Part shown: positions 5,462 through 13,684 of the stretch, piece after piece
Layout: every line of letters begins with the position of its first letter
Numbering within the stretch: the first letter of the stretch is position 1
Assembly (NCBI GenBank): GCA_038213835.1
Contig: JBBQSN010000086.1
Span: 1 to 15,143 of the forward strand
Source: JBBQSN01 sp038213835
GTDB lineage: Bacteria > Actinomycetota > Actinomycetes > Actinomycetales > CAWJMD01
Reading direction: 5' to 3'
Length of the DNA: 15,143 bases
Notes under the pieces: generated by a model
The model's database searches: none
Seen by the model: only the letters and a program-made list of their open reading frames with translations
What the model was told of the DNA's origin: nothing
Made by a program: the position numbers and the translations under genes

Positions 5462-7615
5462 TCAGCCCGGGACGGAGGCGACCCCCGGCGCGTGGAAGCG
5501 CCGTCCGAGCACCTTCTCGCTGGTGCCGGTGCGGTCCAGGTACGGCGTGATCCCGCCGAGGTGGAACGGCCAGCCGGCGCCGAGGATCATGCACAGGTCG
5601 ATGTCCTGCGCCTCGGCGACGACGCCCTCCTCGAGCATCAGGCCGATCTCCTCGGCGACCGCGCAGAGGGCGCGATCCCGCACCTGCTCCTCGGTCTGCG
5701 GGCCGTCGCCCACGGTGAGCAGCGCCGCGGTCTCGTCGTCGAGGTAGGGCCGGCCCTGGTCGTCCCAGGACCAGAAGCCCGGCTTGCCGGCGTCGACGAT
5801 CGCGCGCAGGTTCCTCGAGACGCGGAAGCGGTCCGGGAACGCCTCGTGCAGGGTCTGGCCGGTGTGCAGGGCGATGGCCGGGCCGACGAGCTGCACCAGG
5901 ACGAACGGCGACATCGGCAGCCCGAGGGGGGCCAGCGCGCGGTCGGCGACCTCGACCGGCGTGCCGTTCTCGGTGGAGGCGATCACCTCGCCGAGGAACC
6001 GGGTGAACAGGCGGTTCACGACGAACGCCGGGGCGTCCTCGACCAGCACGCAGGACTTCTTCAGCGTCCTGCCCACCGCGAAGGCCGTGGCGAGAGAGGC
6101 GTCGTCGGTGCGCTCGCCCTTGACGACCTCGAGCAGCGGCAGGACGGCGACCGGGTTGAAGAAGTGGAAGCCGACCACCCGCTCCGGGTGCTCGAGCCTG
6201 GACGCCATCTCGGTCACGGACAGGGACGAGGTGTTGGTGGCCAGCACGCACTCGGGCGACACGACCGCCTCGACCTCGGCGAACACCTGCTGCTTGACCG
6301 ACATCTCCTCGAACACGGCCTCGACGACGAAGTCGGCGTCGGCGAAGCCGTCCTTGGACGTCGACCCCGTGACCTGCGCCCGGAGCCGGTTGGCGGCGTC
6401 GGGGGAGATCCGCTTCCTCCCCAGCAGCTTGTCGACCTCGGCGTGCAGGTAGCCGACGCCCTTGTCGACCCGCGCCTGGTCGAGGTCGGTCATCACGACG
6501 GGCACGTCGAGGCGCCGCGCGAACAGCAGCGCGAGCTGGCTCGCCATCAGGCCCGCACCCACGATGCCGACCTTGGTGACGGGGCGTGCCAGGGCACTGT
6601 CCGGCGCCCCGACGGGACGCTTGGCTCGCCGCTGCACGAGATCGAAGGAGTAGATGCCGGAACGGAACTCGTCGCTCATGATGAGGTCGGCGAGGGCGTC
6701 GTCCTCGGCTGCGAACCCGGCGTCGCGGTCGGCGGTGCGGCCGCTCTCCACGAGGTCGATGGCGCGAGTGGGCGCCGGTGCCGCGCCGTTGAGCTTGGCC
6801 GTGACGAAACCGCGCGCCCCGGCGACGGCGGCCGCCCAGGCGTCGGCGTCGGCGGTGTGGTCGTGCCGCTCGACGACGGTCTCGCCGGTGACGACCTTCG
6901 CGGCCCAGAGGATGGACTGCTCGAGGAAGTCGGCGGGCTCCAGGAGCGCGTCGGCCATCCCCAGCCTGAACGCCTGGACGCCCTCGAGCATCCGGTTCTG
7001 GCTCAGCGCGTTGCTCACCATCACCTCGAGAGCCGCCGCCGGCCCGACCAGACGTGGCAGCAGGTAGGTCCCGCCCCAGCCGGGCACGAGGCCGAGGAAG
7101 CACTCGGGCAGCGCGACGGCCGGCACCGACGCCGAGATGGTCCGGTAGGTGCAGTGCAGGGCCACCTCGACCCCGCCGCCCATCGCGGCGCCGTTGACGA
7201 ACGCGAACGACGGGACGTCCAGCTCGCCGAGGCGGCGCAGCTGGTCGTGGCCGAGCCGCGCGATCGCCAGGCCCTGGTCGCGGCTGGTCAGCGTGCCGAC
7301 GTCCTTCAGGTCGGCACCCACCCCGAAGATGAACGGCTTCCCGGTGATGCCGACCGCGGCGAGCTCGCCGGCGGCGACGCGGGACTCGATCGCGTCGAGG
7401 GCGTCGCGCAGCCGGAGCAGGCCGTTCGGGCCGTACGTGGTCGGCTTGGTGTGGTCGAAACCGTTGTCCATCGTGATCAGCGCCATCGTCGCGGCGACGG
7501 TGCCGTCCGAGGTGGTCAGCGCGACGTCGCGGACGTGGAAGGAGGTGACCCGCTCGTCGGGCGCACCGGCGGCGAGGTGCTCGGGGGTGACCGAGATCGT
7601 CTGGTTGGTCATCAT
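5462..7615 (-). CDS. fadB: Bifunctional enoyl-CoA hydratase / 3-hydroxyacyl-CoA dehydrogenase
   Basis: 717-residue beta-oxidation multienzyme: hydration of trans-2-enoyl-CoA, then NAD-dependent oxidation of the L-3-hydroxyacyl-CoA. The crotonase domain covers about 1-250, with oxyanion-hole segments GVGADL (98-103) and GAAMGGG (142-148) and candidate catalytic E150 and E171 (PECFLGLVPGWGG). The Rossmann domain starts near 347 with GIVGAGLMASQLA; here the third glycine of the usual GxGxxG is Ala. Next are NTSSLSVTEM (461-470), catalytic H484 in GFHFFNPV, and VNRL in the C-terminal helical domain to 717. The start is one of two consecutive ATGs (7615 or 7612) that overlap the fadA stop, so it is translationally coupled to the thiolase. 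Length matches the FadB alpha-subunit type. Confidence 0.93.
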   Translation of the reverse strand: MMTNQTISVTPEHLAAGAPDERVTSFHVRDVALTTSDGTVAATMALITMDNGFDHTKPTTYGPNGLLRLRDALDAIESRVAAGELAAVGITGKPFIFGVGADLKDVGTLTSRDQGLAIARLGHDQLRRLGELDVPSFAFVNGAAMGGGVEVALHCTYRTISASVPAVALPECFLGLVPGWGGTYLLPRLVGPAAALEVMVSNALSQNRMLEGVQAFRLGMADALLEPADFLEQSILWAAKVVTGETVVERHDHTADADAWAAAVAGARGFVTAKLNGAAPAPTRAIDLVESGRTADRDAGFAAEDDALADLIMSDEFRSGIYSFDLVQRRAKRPVGAPDSALARPVTKVGIVGAGLMASQLALLFARRLDVPVVMTDLDQARVDKGVGYLHAEVDKLLGRKRISPDAANRLRAQVTGSTSKDGFADADFVVEAVFEEMSVKQQVFAEVEAVVSPECVLATNTSSLSVTEMASRLEHPERVVGFHFFNPVAVLPLLEVVKGERTDDASLATAFAVGRTLKKSCVLVEDAPAFVVNRLFTRFLGEVIASTENGTPVEVADRALAPLGLPMSPFVLVQLVGPAIALHTGQTLHEAFPDRFRVSRNLRAIVDAGKPGFWSWDDQGRPYLDDETAALLTVGDGPQTEEQVRDRALCAVAEEIGLMLEEGVVAEAQDIDLCMILGAGWPFHLGGITPYLDRTGTSEKVLGRRFHAPGVASVPG

Positions 7616-8829
7616 GCGCCCTTCCCCTCGTCGTCGAGAACGTGGTGCGGGTTCTCCCAGATCACGGCGCCGCCCATGCCGATGCCGATGCACATGGCGG
7701 TGAGGCCGTAGCGCGCCTGGGGGGTCTCGGCGAACTGCGCCGCCAGCTGGGTCATCAGCCGCACACCTGACGAGGCCAGCGGGTGGCCGGTGGCGATCGC
7801 GCCGCCCCACGGGTTGACCCGCTCGTCGTCCTGGGCGATGCCGAAGTGGTCCAGGAACGCGAGCACCTGGATGGCGAAGGCCTCGTTCAGCTCGAACAGG
7901 TCGATGTCGTCGATGGTGAGACCCGCGTGCCGGAGCGCCTTCTCGGTGGCCGGCACCGGGCCGATGCCCATCACCTCGGGCTCGACGCCGACGAACGCGA
8001 ACGACACCAGCCGCATCTTCGCGCCCAGGCCGAGCTCGTCGGCGGCCTCCTGCGAGGCGAGCAGGCAGGCGGTGGCGCCGTCGTTGAGTCCGGCGGAGTT
8101 GCCCGCGGTCACGTTGCCGTGCGCGCGGAACGGGGTCTTGAGAACGGCCAGGTCGTCCAGCGTGGTGCCCGGACGGGGCGGCTCGTCGCGGGTGGCCAGA
8201 CCCCAGCCCTTCTCGGCCGAGCGCGTGGCGGTGGGCACCAGGTCGGGCTGGATCTTGCCGTTCGCGTAGGCCTTCTCGAGCTTGGCCTGGCTGGCCACGG
8301 CGAACTGGTCGCAGCGCTGCTTGGAGATGTCGGGGAAGCGGTCGTGCAGGTTCTCCGCGGTGGACCCCATCACCAGCGCGGACGGGTCGACGAGCTTCTC
8401 GGACACGATCCGCGGGTTGGGGTCGACGCCCTCGCCCATCGGGTGCCGGCCCATGTGCTCGACGCCGCCGGCGATGGCGACGTCGTACGCGCCGAACGCG
8501 ATGCCGCTCGCCGTGGTGGTGACCGCGGTCATCGCCCCCGCGCACATCCGGTCGATCGAGAACCCGGGCACCGTCTTCGGCAGGCCGGACAGCAGGGCTG
8601 TGAGCCGGCCCAGGGTCAGGCCCTGGTCACCGATCTGGGTGGTGGCCGCGATCGCCACCTCGTCGACGCGCTCGGGGGGCAGGTTCGGGTTGCGGCGCAC
8701 GAGCTCGCGCACGCAGTTGATGACCAGGTCGTCGGCGCGGGTCTCGGCGTAGACCCCCTTGGGGCCGGCCTTGCCGAACGGGGTCCGGACTCCGTCGACG
8801 AACACGACGTCGTGGGCGGTGCGGGGCAC
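7612..8829 (-). CDS. fadA: Acetyl-CoA acyltransferase (3-ketoacyl-CoA thiolase)
   Basis: 405-residue thiolase, partner of the downstream FadB, which cleaves 3-ketoacyl-CoA with CoA to acetyl-CoA and a shortened acyl-CoA. All signatures are present: nucleophile C96 in SIDRMCAGAM, NEAFA at 315-319, H349 in GGAIATGHPLASSG, and acid/base C380 in TAMCIGIGMGG. The start is GTG at 8829, with AAGGAG (8841-8836) six bases upstream. Its TGA overlaps the ATGATG of fadB, indicating one operon (fadA-fadB) forming the trifunctional beta-oxidation complex. The promoter should lie in 8830-8932, where an inverted repeat suggests control by a fatty-acid responsive repressor. It could in principle run anabolically, but the pairing with FadB argues for degradation. 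Confidence 0.95.
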   Translation of the reverse strand: MPRTAHDVVFVDGVRTPFGKAGPKGVYAETRADDLVINCVRELVRRNPNLPPERVDEVAIAATTQIGDQGLTLGRLTALLSGLPKTVPGFSIDRMCAGAMTAVTTTASGIAFGAYDVAIAGGVEHMGRHPMGEGVDPNPRIVSEKLVDPSALVMGSTAENLHDRFPDISKQRCDQFAVASQAKLEKAYANGKIQPDLVPTATRSAEKGWGLATRDEPPRPGTTLDDLAVLKTPFRAHGNVTAGNSAGLNDGATACLLASQEAADELGLGAKMRLVSFAFVGVEPEVMGIGPVPATEKALRHAGLTIDDIDLFELNEAFAIQVLAFLDHFGIAQDDERVNPWGGAIATGHPLASSGVRLMTQLAAQFAETPQARYGLTAMCIGIGMGGAVIWENPHHVLDDEGKGA

Positions 8830-8864
8830 GCGGGTCTCCTTCGTCGACCGAGGCTGTCGCGCCC

Positions 8865-8880
8865 ATGCTACCCACGGGTA
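8865..8880 (-). promoter_or_regulatory. Possible fadAB promoter with operator-like inverted repeat
   Basis: The inverted repeat TACCC-AC-GGGTA (8869-8880) lies upstream of fadA. On the minus strand the adjoining TAGCAT (8870-8865) fits the TANNNT -10 pattern, placing transcription start near 8858 and leaving a leader with the AAGGAG site. A repressor bound at the repeat would cover the spacer and -10. No good -35 was seen. A TetR/FadR-type acyl-CoA regulator is a plausible binder by analogy with other beta-oxidation operons; none is encoded here. Confidence 0.4.
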
Positions 8881-8932
8881 ACTTCGGTGCGCACCGGGCC
8901 GGAGGAGTGGGCCTGGTCACGGGGCCGGACGG

Positions 8933-9925
8933 TCAGAGCGGCGCGACCAGGACGAGGGCGGGGTGGCCGGGCCAGAGGTCGAGGTGCTCCTGGACCGGCA
9001 GGAAGCCGGTGGCGGCGTAGAACTCGCGGGTGCCGGCGTAGCCACGGTGCGGGTGCGAGGGGCCGAGGGTCTTGACCTGCAGCAGCCGGTGACCGCCGTC
9101 GCGGGCGAGGTCCTGGCAGGCCCGCACCAGGCGGCCCCCCAGGCCGTGCCGGCGCCAGGCAGGGTGCACGGCCAGGAGGTGCACCTCCGGACAGCCGGGG
9201 TCGTGGTCCTCCAGCAGCGCGACGCCCACGAGGGTCCCGCGCTCGTCGCGGGCCGTCACGGTCGGCATCCTGCGCGAGGCCTCGACGTACGCCACGAGCG
9301 CCTCCTCCACGCCGAACCAGTCGGGCAGCAGCCGGAGCAGGGTCTCGACCTCGATCGGGCTCGCGCTCCCCGGCCCGACGGCGACCCGGTCCGCCACCGG
9401 TGCGATGTCCGGGCGATAGCGGTCGTAGTCCGGCGGGATCGTGAGCGAGATGCGCTCGGCGAGTAGCCGGACGTCGTGCCAGTCGTTCTCGTCGACCGGG
9501 TAGCCGGTGTGGAACCCCACCAGCACCTCGGCGCGGATGGTGCGCACCGCGTGGCCCGCGACCGACCCGCGCCCGCCGCGGGCCCAGGGGGTGAAGACCG
9601 ACACCTGGGCGTCCGGAGGCCCGTACCACCCGGCGCCGGTGCTGCCCTCGGTGAAGACGTGGAGGTCGACCTCACGGCCGCGCGCGTCGCCGACCGCGTA
9701 GTTCCATGCCGAGGTGTCGCCCCGGTACGCGGGCTCGAAACCCTTGCGTCGCAGCGCCTCGATGACCGCGGGTTCGTCGGTGACCTCCAGCACGACGTCG
9801 AGGTCGGCGTGCTCACGGGTCTGTTCGCCGAGCAGTGCGTCGATCCCCCATCCACCGTCGAGCCAGACCGCCGCGCCGTGCGCCCGCATCGCCCCGAGGA
9901 GCTCGACCACGTCGTCCGCCTGCAC
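8933..9925 (-). CDS. Nucleotidyltransferase-GNAT acetyltransferase fusion protein
   Basis: 330-residue protein made of two enzyme domains. Residues 1 to about 165 match the aminoglycoside/lincosamide nucleotidyltransferase fold: VWLDGGWGIDALLGEQTREH then ADLDVVLEV, giving metal-binding D41 and D43, with a third acidic residue at D87 (EVDLHVF). Residues about 190-330 are a GNAT acetyltransferase: LLAVHPAWRRHGLGGRLV carries the acetyl-CoA RxxGxG loop (R258-G263), and YAGTREFYAATGF is the C-terminal GNAT signature. The GTG at 9925 was chosen because it leaves about 20 residues before VWLDGGWG, as in stand-alone relatives; it lacks a strong ribosome site. It begins 53 bases after the MFS stop and may end that operon. 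Both domains use small-molecule drugs in known relatives, so a dual modifying enzyme is plausible but the substrate is unknown. Confidence 0.82.
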   Translation of the reverse strand: MQADDVVELLGAMRAHGAAVWLDGGWGIDALLGEQTREHADLDVVLEVTDEPAVIEALRRKGFEPAYRGDTSAWNYAVGDARGREVDLHVFTEGSTGAGWYGPPDAQVSVFTPWARGGRGSVAGHAVRTIRAEVLVGFHTGYPVDENDWHDVRLLAERISLTIPPDYDRYRPDIAPVADRVAVGPGSASPIEVETLLRLLPDWFGVEEALVAYVEASRRMPTVTARDERGTLVGVALLEDHDPGCPEVHLLAVHPAWRRHGLGGRLVRACQDLARDGGHRLLQVKTLGPSHPHRGYAGTREFYAATGFLPVQEHLDLWPGHPALVLVAPL

Positions 9926-9978
9926 CTGCGCACCGTCGCAGGCCCGGGCGCGGGTGTCGAGCGCTATCTCGTGTCGGC

Positions 9979-11268
9979 TCAGTCGCGGGTGGCCTGCGTG
10001 GGCACCACCGGCTCGGGGCCGGGCTGCTCGCGGCGGGCGAACCAGTAGAACGGGAGCGCGAGCGCCTGCACCGCGCCGCCGAGGACGAACGTGAGGGGGT
10101 AGCCGCTGACGTCGCTGACCCGGCCCATCACCGGCTGCACGACGACCCCGCCGGACGAGGACAGCAGCGAGTCGAACGACAGCACCGTCGCTCGTTGCTT
10201 GGAGGGGATCAGCCCGTTGAGGTACGCCTGCCGCACCGGCAAGACCGCGGCGCCCGTGAGGGCCCAGAGCACCATGAAGACCAGCACGACCACGAGCTGA
10301 GGGACCAGGCCGACCACGACGAGCGCAGCGGCGGACAGGGCGGTGCCGACGAGCAGCACCGTGGTGGGACGGGGGACCAGGCGCCGCACCCACGGCGCGA
10401 GCACCCCGCCCAGGATCTGCGCGCCCGCCACCGCCGCCGCCGCCAGACCGGCGAAGCCGTACGCGTCCGGGTCGCCGTACAGCTCGAGCAGGTACGGCTG
10501 CAGCGCGTAGAAGGCGTAGACGCCGACCCCGCCGACGAACGGAGAGGTCAGCATCAGCCAGCGGACGGGACGGTTGCGCAGCCCGTGCTCGAGAGAGGCG
10601 TCCAGGAGCGACCGCATCGCCGGCAGCGTCTTCGCCGAGCGGTCGGGGGTGAACCCGAGGTCCCGCATGAACACCAGGGCGACCACCACGGTCACGAGCA
10701 GCAGCCCGACCCGGACCAGGAACGGGACCCCGAGGTTCGTCGCCTGCGCGATCACCCCGCCGAGGACCGAGCCGCCGAGCATCGCCGCGCCGGTCACCGC
10801 CTGGCCGCGGCCGAACACGGCGGTGAGGTCGCCCGCGTAGCCCGTCGCGGCGAGGGCGTCGACCAGCCACGCCTCGACCGCGCCGGAGAAGAACGTGAAC
10901 CCGAGCCCGATGCCGACCGACGCGATCGCCCAGGTCCAGAACGGCGCCTCGACCCACCAGAGCAGGACGTACACCGCGGTCGTCGCGGCCAGGGTGAGCG
11001 CCCCCAGCACGTACGAGAGCCGCCGCCCGCGCAGGTCGGCCACCACGCCGGTGGGGATCTCGAACAGCATCATCCCGGCGGTGAAGAACGCGTTCGCGGC
11101 GAACGCCTCGAGGTTCGACAGGCCGGCGTCGAGCAGGAACAGGGTGTTGATGCCCCAGATCAGCGAGGCGGACAACGTCGTGAGCAGGGTGAGCCCGAGG
11201 TACGTGCGCTGCACCCGTGCGGCGGTCTGCGCGCGGGGGGCGCGCTGCGTGCTGGAGCCGGTGGTCAC
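9979..11268 (-). CDS. Major facilitator superfamily transporter
   Basis: 429-residue MFS permease with about twelve hydrophobic helices, such as LGLTLLTTLSASLIWGINTL near residue 24 and VRVGLLLVTVVVALVF near 186. The loop between helices 2 and 3 has motif A, GVVADLRGRR at 74-83, typical of proton-driven drug exporters. A cytoplasmic loop separates the two six-helix halves near residues 200-235, and there is a short polar C-tail. The GTG at 11268 overlaps the efeB stop by four bases (GTGA), so it is translationally coupled to the iron-uptake genes. The substrate may be a drug, a siderophore-like compound or another metabolite. The coupling suggests expression under iron limitation. Relatedness to multidrug exporters is family knowledge; the iron link is inferred. 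Confidence 0.88.
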   Translation of the reverse strand: MTTGSSTQRAPRAQTAARVQRTYLGLTLLTTLSASLIWGINTLFLLDAGLSNLEAFAANAFFTAGMMLFEIPTGVVADLRGRRLSYVLGALTLAATTAVYVLLWWVEAPFWTWAIASVGIGLGFTFFSGAVEAWLVDALAATGYAGDLTAVFGRGQAVTGAAMLGGSVLGGVIAQATNLGVPFLVRVGLLLVTVVVALVFMRDLGFTPDRSAKTLPAMRSLLDASLEHGLRNRPVRWLMLTSPFVGGVGVYAFYALQPYLLELYGDPDAYGFAGLAAAAVAGAQILGGVLAPWVRRLVPRPTTVLLVGTALSAAALVVVGLVPQLVVVLVFMVLWALTGAAVLPVRQAYLNGLIPSKQRATVLSFDSLLSSSGGVVVQPVMGRVSDVSGYPLTFVLGGAVQALALPFYWFARREQPGPEPVVPTQATRD

Positions 11269-12503
11269 GCCTGCAGCAACGTCTCGCCCCAGTAGCCCTC
11301 TTCCCGGACACCGGGCGGCACCGCGTACAGCCCCGAGCCGGTGTGCCGGAGGTACTCCATCAGGACGTCCTGCCGGGCCAGCACCGTCTGCACCGGGACG
11401 AAGGCGCGGCGCGGGTCGCGCTGGTAGGCCAGGAAGAACAGGCCGGCGTCGAGGTGACCCAGCGAGTCCGCGCCGTCGACGAAGTTGAAGCCCCGCCGCA
11501 GCATCTGCGCGCCTTCGTGCACCGAGGGGTGGGCCAGCCGCACGTGCGAGGCGACCGGCAGCTCCCGCGGCACGACCGGGTCGAACTCCCTGGTCGCACC
11601 GAGCGGTGCACCCTCGCCCTTGTCGCGACCGATGATCGTCTCCTGCTCGCCGAGCGGCGTGCGGTCCCAGGTCTCGATCAGCATCGAGATCCGGCGGGCG
11701 ACGAGGTAGGAGCCACCAGCCATCCAGGCCTCGTCCCGCGACGCTGCGTCGTCGGCTGAGACCCAGACGTGCTCGTCGAGCACTCGGCCGTCCTTGCCGG
11801 ACGGGTTGGCCGTGCCGTCCTTGAAGCCGAACAGGTTCCGAGGCGTCGGCTGTGAGCGGTCGGTGGAGGCGGCCTTGCCGTAGCCGAGCTGGGCCCAGCG
11901 GATCGCGGCGCGTCCGGCCGCGATCCGCGACAGGTTGCGGATCGCGTGCACCGCCACCTGCGGGTCGTCGGCGCAGGCCTGCACGACCAGGTCGCCGTCG
12001 CTGCGCGCGGGGTCGAGGACGTCGCCGGGGAAGTGCGGCAGGTCGACCAGCGCCTCCGGGCGGCGCGACGCCAGCCCGAAGCGGTCGTCGAACAGCGACG
12101 CCCCGAAGCCGACCGTGAGCGTCAGCCGGTGCGCGGTGGCGTCCAGCGCCTCGCCGGTGTCGTCCGGCGGCGCCAGCGGCGAGCCCCCGACCGCGCCCTC
12201 GCCGACCGGGCGACCGGCCGTCAGGGCCCGCGCCGCCTCGGTCCAGTCCTGCAGCAGGCCGCGCAGGCCGTCGACCCCGGCGGCGGTGACGTCGAACGCC
12301 GCGAAGTGCAGGTGCGCCTGCACCGACGTCGAGATGCCGGCCTGGTGCCGGCCGTGGAACGCGACGACGGCGTCGGACGCCGTCCCGGCCCCCTGGGGTG
12401 ACCGGGCACCGGCGACGGTGCCCACCGAGACGGCGGCGACCCCGGCCGCACCGACGCCGAGGGCGCCGAGCAGGCCGCGACGACTGAGGTCCCTGCGACT
12501 CAC
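11265..12503 (-). CDS. efeB: Tat-exported DyP-type heme peroxidase EfeB
   Basis: 412-residue DyP peroxidase, deferrochelatase/peroxidase of the EfeUOB system, acting outside the membrane. The N-terminus carries a twin-arginine signal, LSRRGLLGALGVGAAGVAA (6-24), followed by an Ala-rich cleavage region near 32. The DyP motif GFKDG lies at 226-230, with catalytic D229. The probable proximal heme ligand is H320 in ASHVRLAHP, and RRG at 336-338 fits the conserved distal-arginine segment. Tat export fits folding with heme in the cytoplasm. The start is GTG at 12503, with GAGGG five bases upstream, nine bases after the efeO TGA codon begins. The stop overlaps the MFS start. Proposed roles in this family are oxidation of ferrous iron and iron release from heme. 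Confidence 0.93.
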   Translation of the reverse strand: MSRRDLSRRGLLGALGVGAAGVAAVSVGTVAGARSPQGAGTASDAVVAFHGRHQAGISTSVQAHLHFAAFDVTAAGVDGLRGLLQDWTEAARALTAGRPVGEGAVGGSPLAPPDDTGEALDATAHRLTLTVGFGASLFDDRFGLASRRPEALVDLPHFPGDVLDPARSDGDLVVQACADDPQVAVHAIRNLSRIAAGRAAIRWAQLGYGKAASTDRSQPTPRNLFGFKDGTANPSGKDGRVLDEHVWVSADDAASRDEAWMAGGSYLVARRISMLIETWDRTPLGEQETIIGRDKGEGAPLGATREFDPVVPRELPVASHVRLAHPSVHEGAQMLRRGFNFVDGADSLGHLDAGLFFLAYQRDPRRAFVPVQTVLARQDVLMEYLRHTGSGLYAVPPGVREEGYWGETLLQA

Positions 12504-12511
12504 GGCGGCCC

Positions 12512-13654
12512 TCAGCCGGCAGCCGCGGCGGCGAGCAGCGACAGCGGCTCGCCGAGGGCGTCGACGGCGCGGGCGAGGTCCTGGCGCTCCGGCTGGGCCA
12601 CCGTGTCGTAGGAGACGAACCGGTCCGGTCCGGTCTCGTGCACGGACAGCGCCTCCTGACAGGCGGCGAACTGCTCGTCCAGGGTGCCGGCCAGGGCGGG
12701 GTCGTTCTTCTCGACCAGTGGACGCAGCACCTCGAACGCCTTCCTGGCACCGTCGAGGTTGCCCTGGAAGTCGACGAGGTCGGTGTGCGAGAACGCCTCC
12801 TCCTCGCCGGTGACCTTGCCGGTGGCCACCTCGTCGAGCAGCTCCTTGGCACCGTTGCCGATCGAGGCCGGCGTCATCGCGGCGTTCGGCGTGCGCTGCT
12901 GCAGCTCCTCGACGTCGGCGAGCAGCTGCTCGGCGACAGGGACCATCGCGGCGAGGTCCTCGTCCTCCCACAGCGCCTTCTCGATCCGGTGCCAGCCGGT
13001 CAGCTCCTGGTCCGGCTCGAGGTCGGCCTCGCGGGCGTCGATCCGCGGGTCGAGGTCTCCGAAGCTCTCGGCGACCGGCTCGATCGACTCCCACGGCAGC
13101 CGCGACGGCGCGTAGAGCGCCTTGGCCTGCTCGCGGTCGCCCGCCTCGAGCGCGGCGAGCAGGCCCTCGACCAGGCCGGGCAGCTTGTCGGCCTCGCCCT
13201 GGACGTAGGCGCGGTAGTCGTCGACCGCCTGCTCGGCGAGCGGGTCGATCGCGACCGGCTCGCTCGGGGCGGCCACCTCGACCCCGGTGCGGATGCCGTC
13301 GCCGACCATGCCCGGCTTGCAGGCGACCTCGTAGTCGCCCTCGGTGAGGTCGACGGTGAGCTCGTAGCTCGTCCCCGGGCCGATGTTCTCCTTCTCGGTG
13401 ACGATCCGGTCGCCCTCGGCGTAGACGTAGACCTCGTTGACCTGGCTGCCGGAGTTGGTGATCTCGAACGTGGTGATGCCGGAGGCGAGGTCGGTGCTGG
13501 ACAGGTCGCACGCCTCGTCGGTGGCCTCGATCGTGATCGGCGCCGCGGCGTCACCGGTGGTGCTGACGGGCTCGGGGTCGGACGAGCACGCGGAGACGAC
13601 CGCGACGCAGGCGAGCAGGGCGAGCGGTGTCAGCCGACGGGCAGGGATGCGCAT
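12512..13654 (-). CDS. efeO: Iron-uptake lipoprotein EfeO (cupredoxin + M75 peptidase-like)
   Basis: 380-residue extracytoplasmic protein. A lipoprotein signal runs to the lipobox VVSAC with lipidated C23, then a Ser/Asp linker. The cupredoxin-like domain is about 38-128 and ends with YEVACKPGM (C112, M115), a likely metal site. The M75/EfeO-type helical domain follows from about 135 to 375, with the HxxE metal-binding motif WHRIEKALW (H222, E225). The two-domain layout marks EfeO rather than the shorter EfeM. It should bind ferrous/ferric iron at the outer face of the membrane and deliver it to EfeU, with EfeB. ATG at 13654 starts 30 bases after the efeU stop; the ribosome site (GAGAGAAG) is weak. 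Lipid anchoring fits a cell without an outer-membrane periplasm. Confidence 0.94.
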   Translation of the reverse strand: MRIPARRLTPLALLACVAVVSACSSDPEPVSTTGDAAAPITIEATDEACDLSSTDLASGITTFEITNSGSQVNEVYVYAEGDRIVTEKENIGPGTSYELTVDLTEGDYEVACKPGMVGDGIRTGVEVAAPSEPVAIDPLAEQAVDDYRAYVQGEADKLPGLVEGLLAALEAGDREQAKALYAPSRLPWESIEPVAESFGDLDPRIDAREADLEPDQELTGWHRIEKALWEDEDLAAMVPVAEQLLADVEELQQRTPNAAMTPASIGNGAKELLDEVATGKVTGEEEAFSHTDLVDFQGNLDGARKAFEVLRPLVEKNDPALAGTLDEQFAACQEALSVHETGPDRFVSYDTVAQPERQDLARAVDALGEPLSLLAAAAAG

Positions 13655-13684
13655 GAGCTTCTCTCTCGGTGGGGTCGGCCGCGC

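Noticed and set aside
7616..8545. Upstream extension of the fadB frame to 8545
   Set aside because: The extension overlaps fadA out of frame and is Arg/Gly-rich. Recognisable FadB sequence begins at the ATGATG at 7615.
9926..11311. Upstream extension of the nucleotidyltransferase-GNAT frame across the MFS gene
   Set aside because: It is Arg-rich nonsense in another frame of the MFS gene; family length supports a start near 9925.
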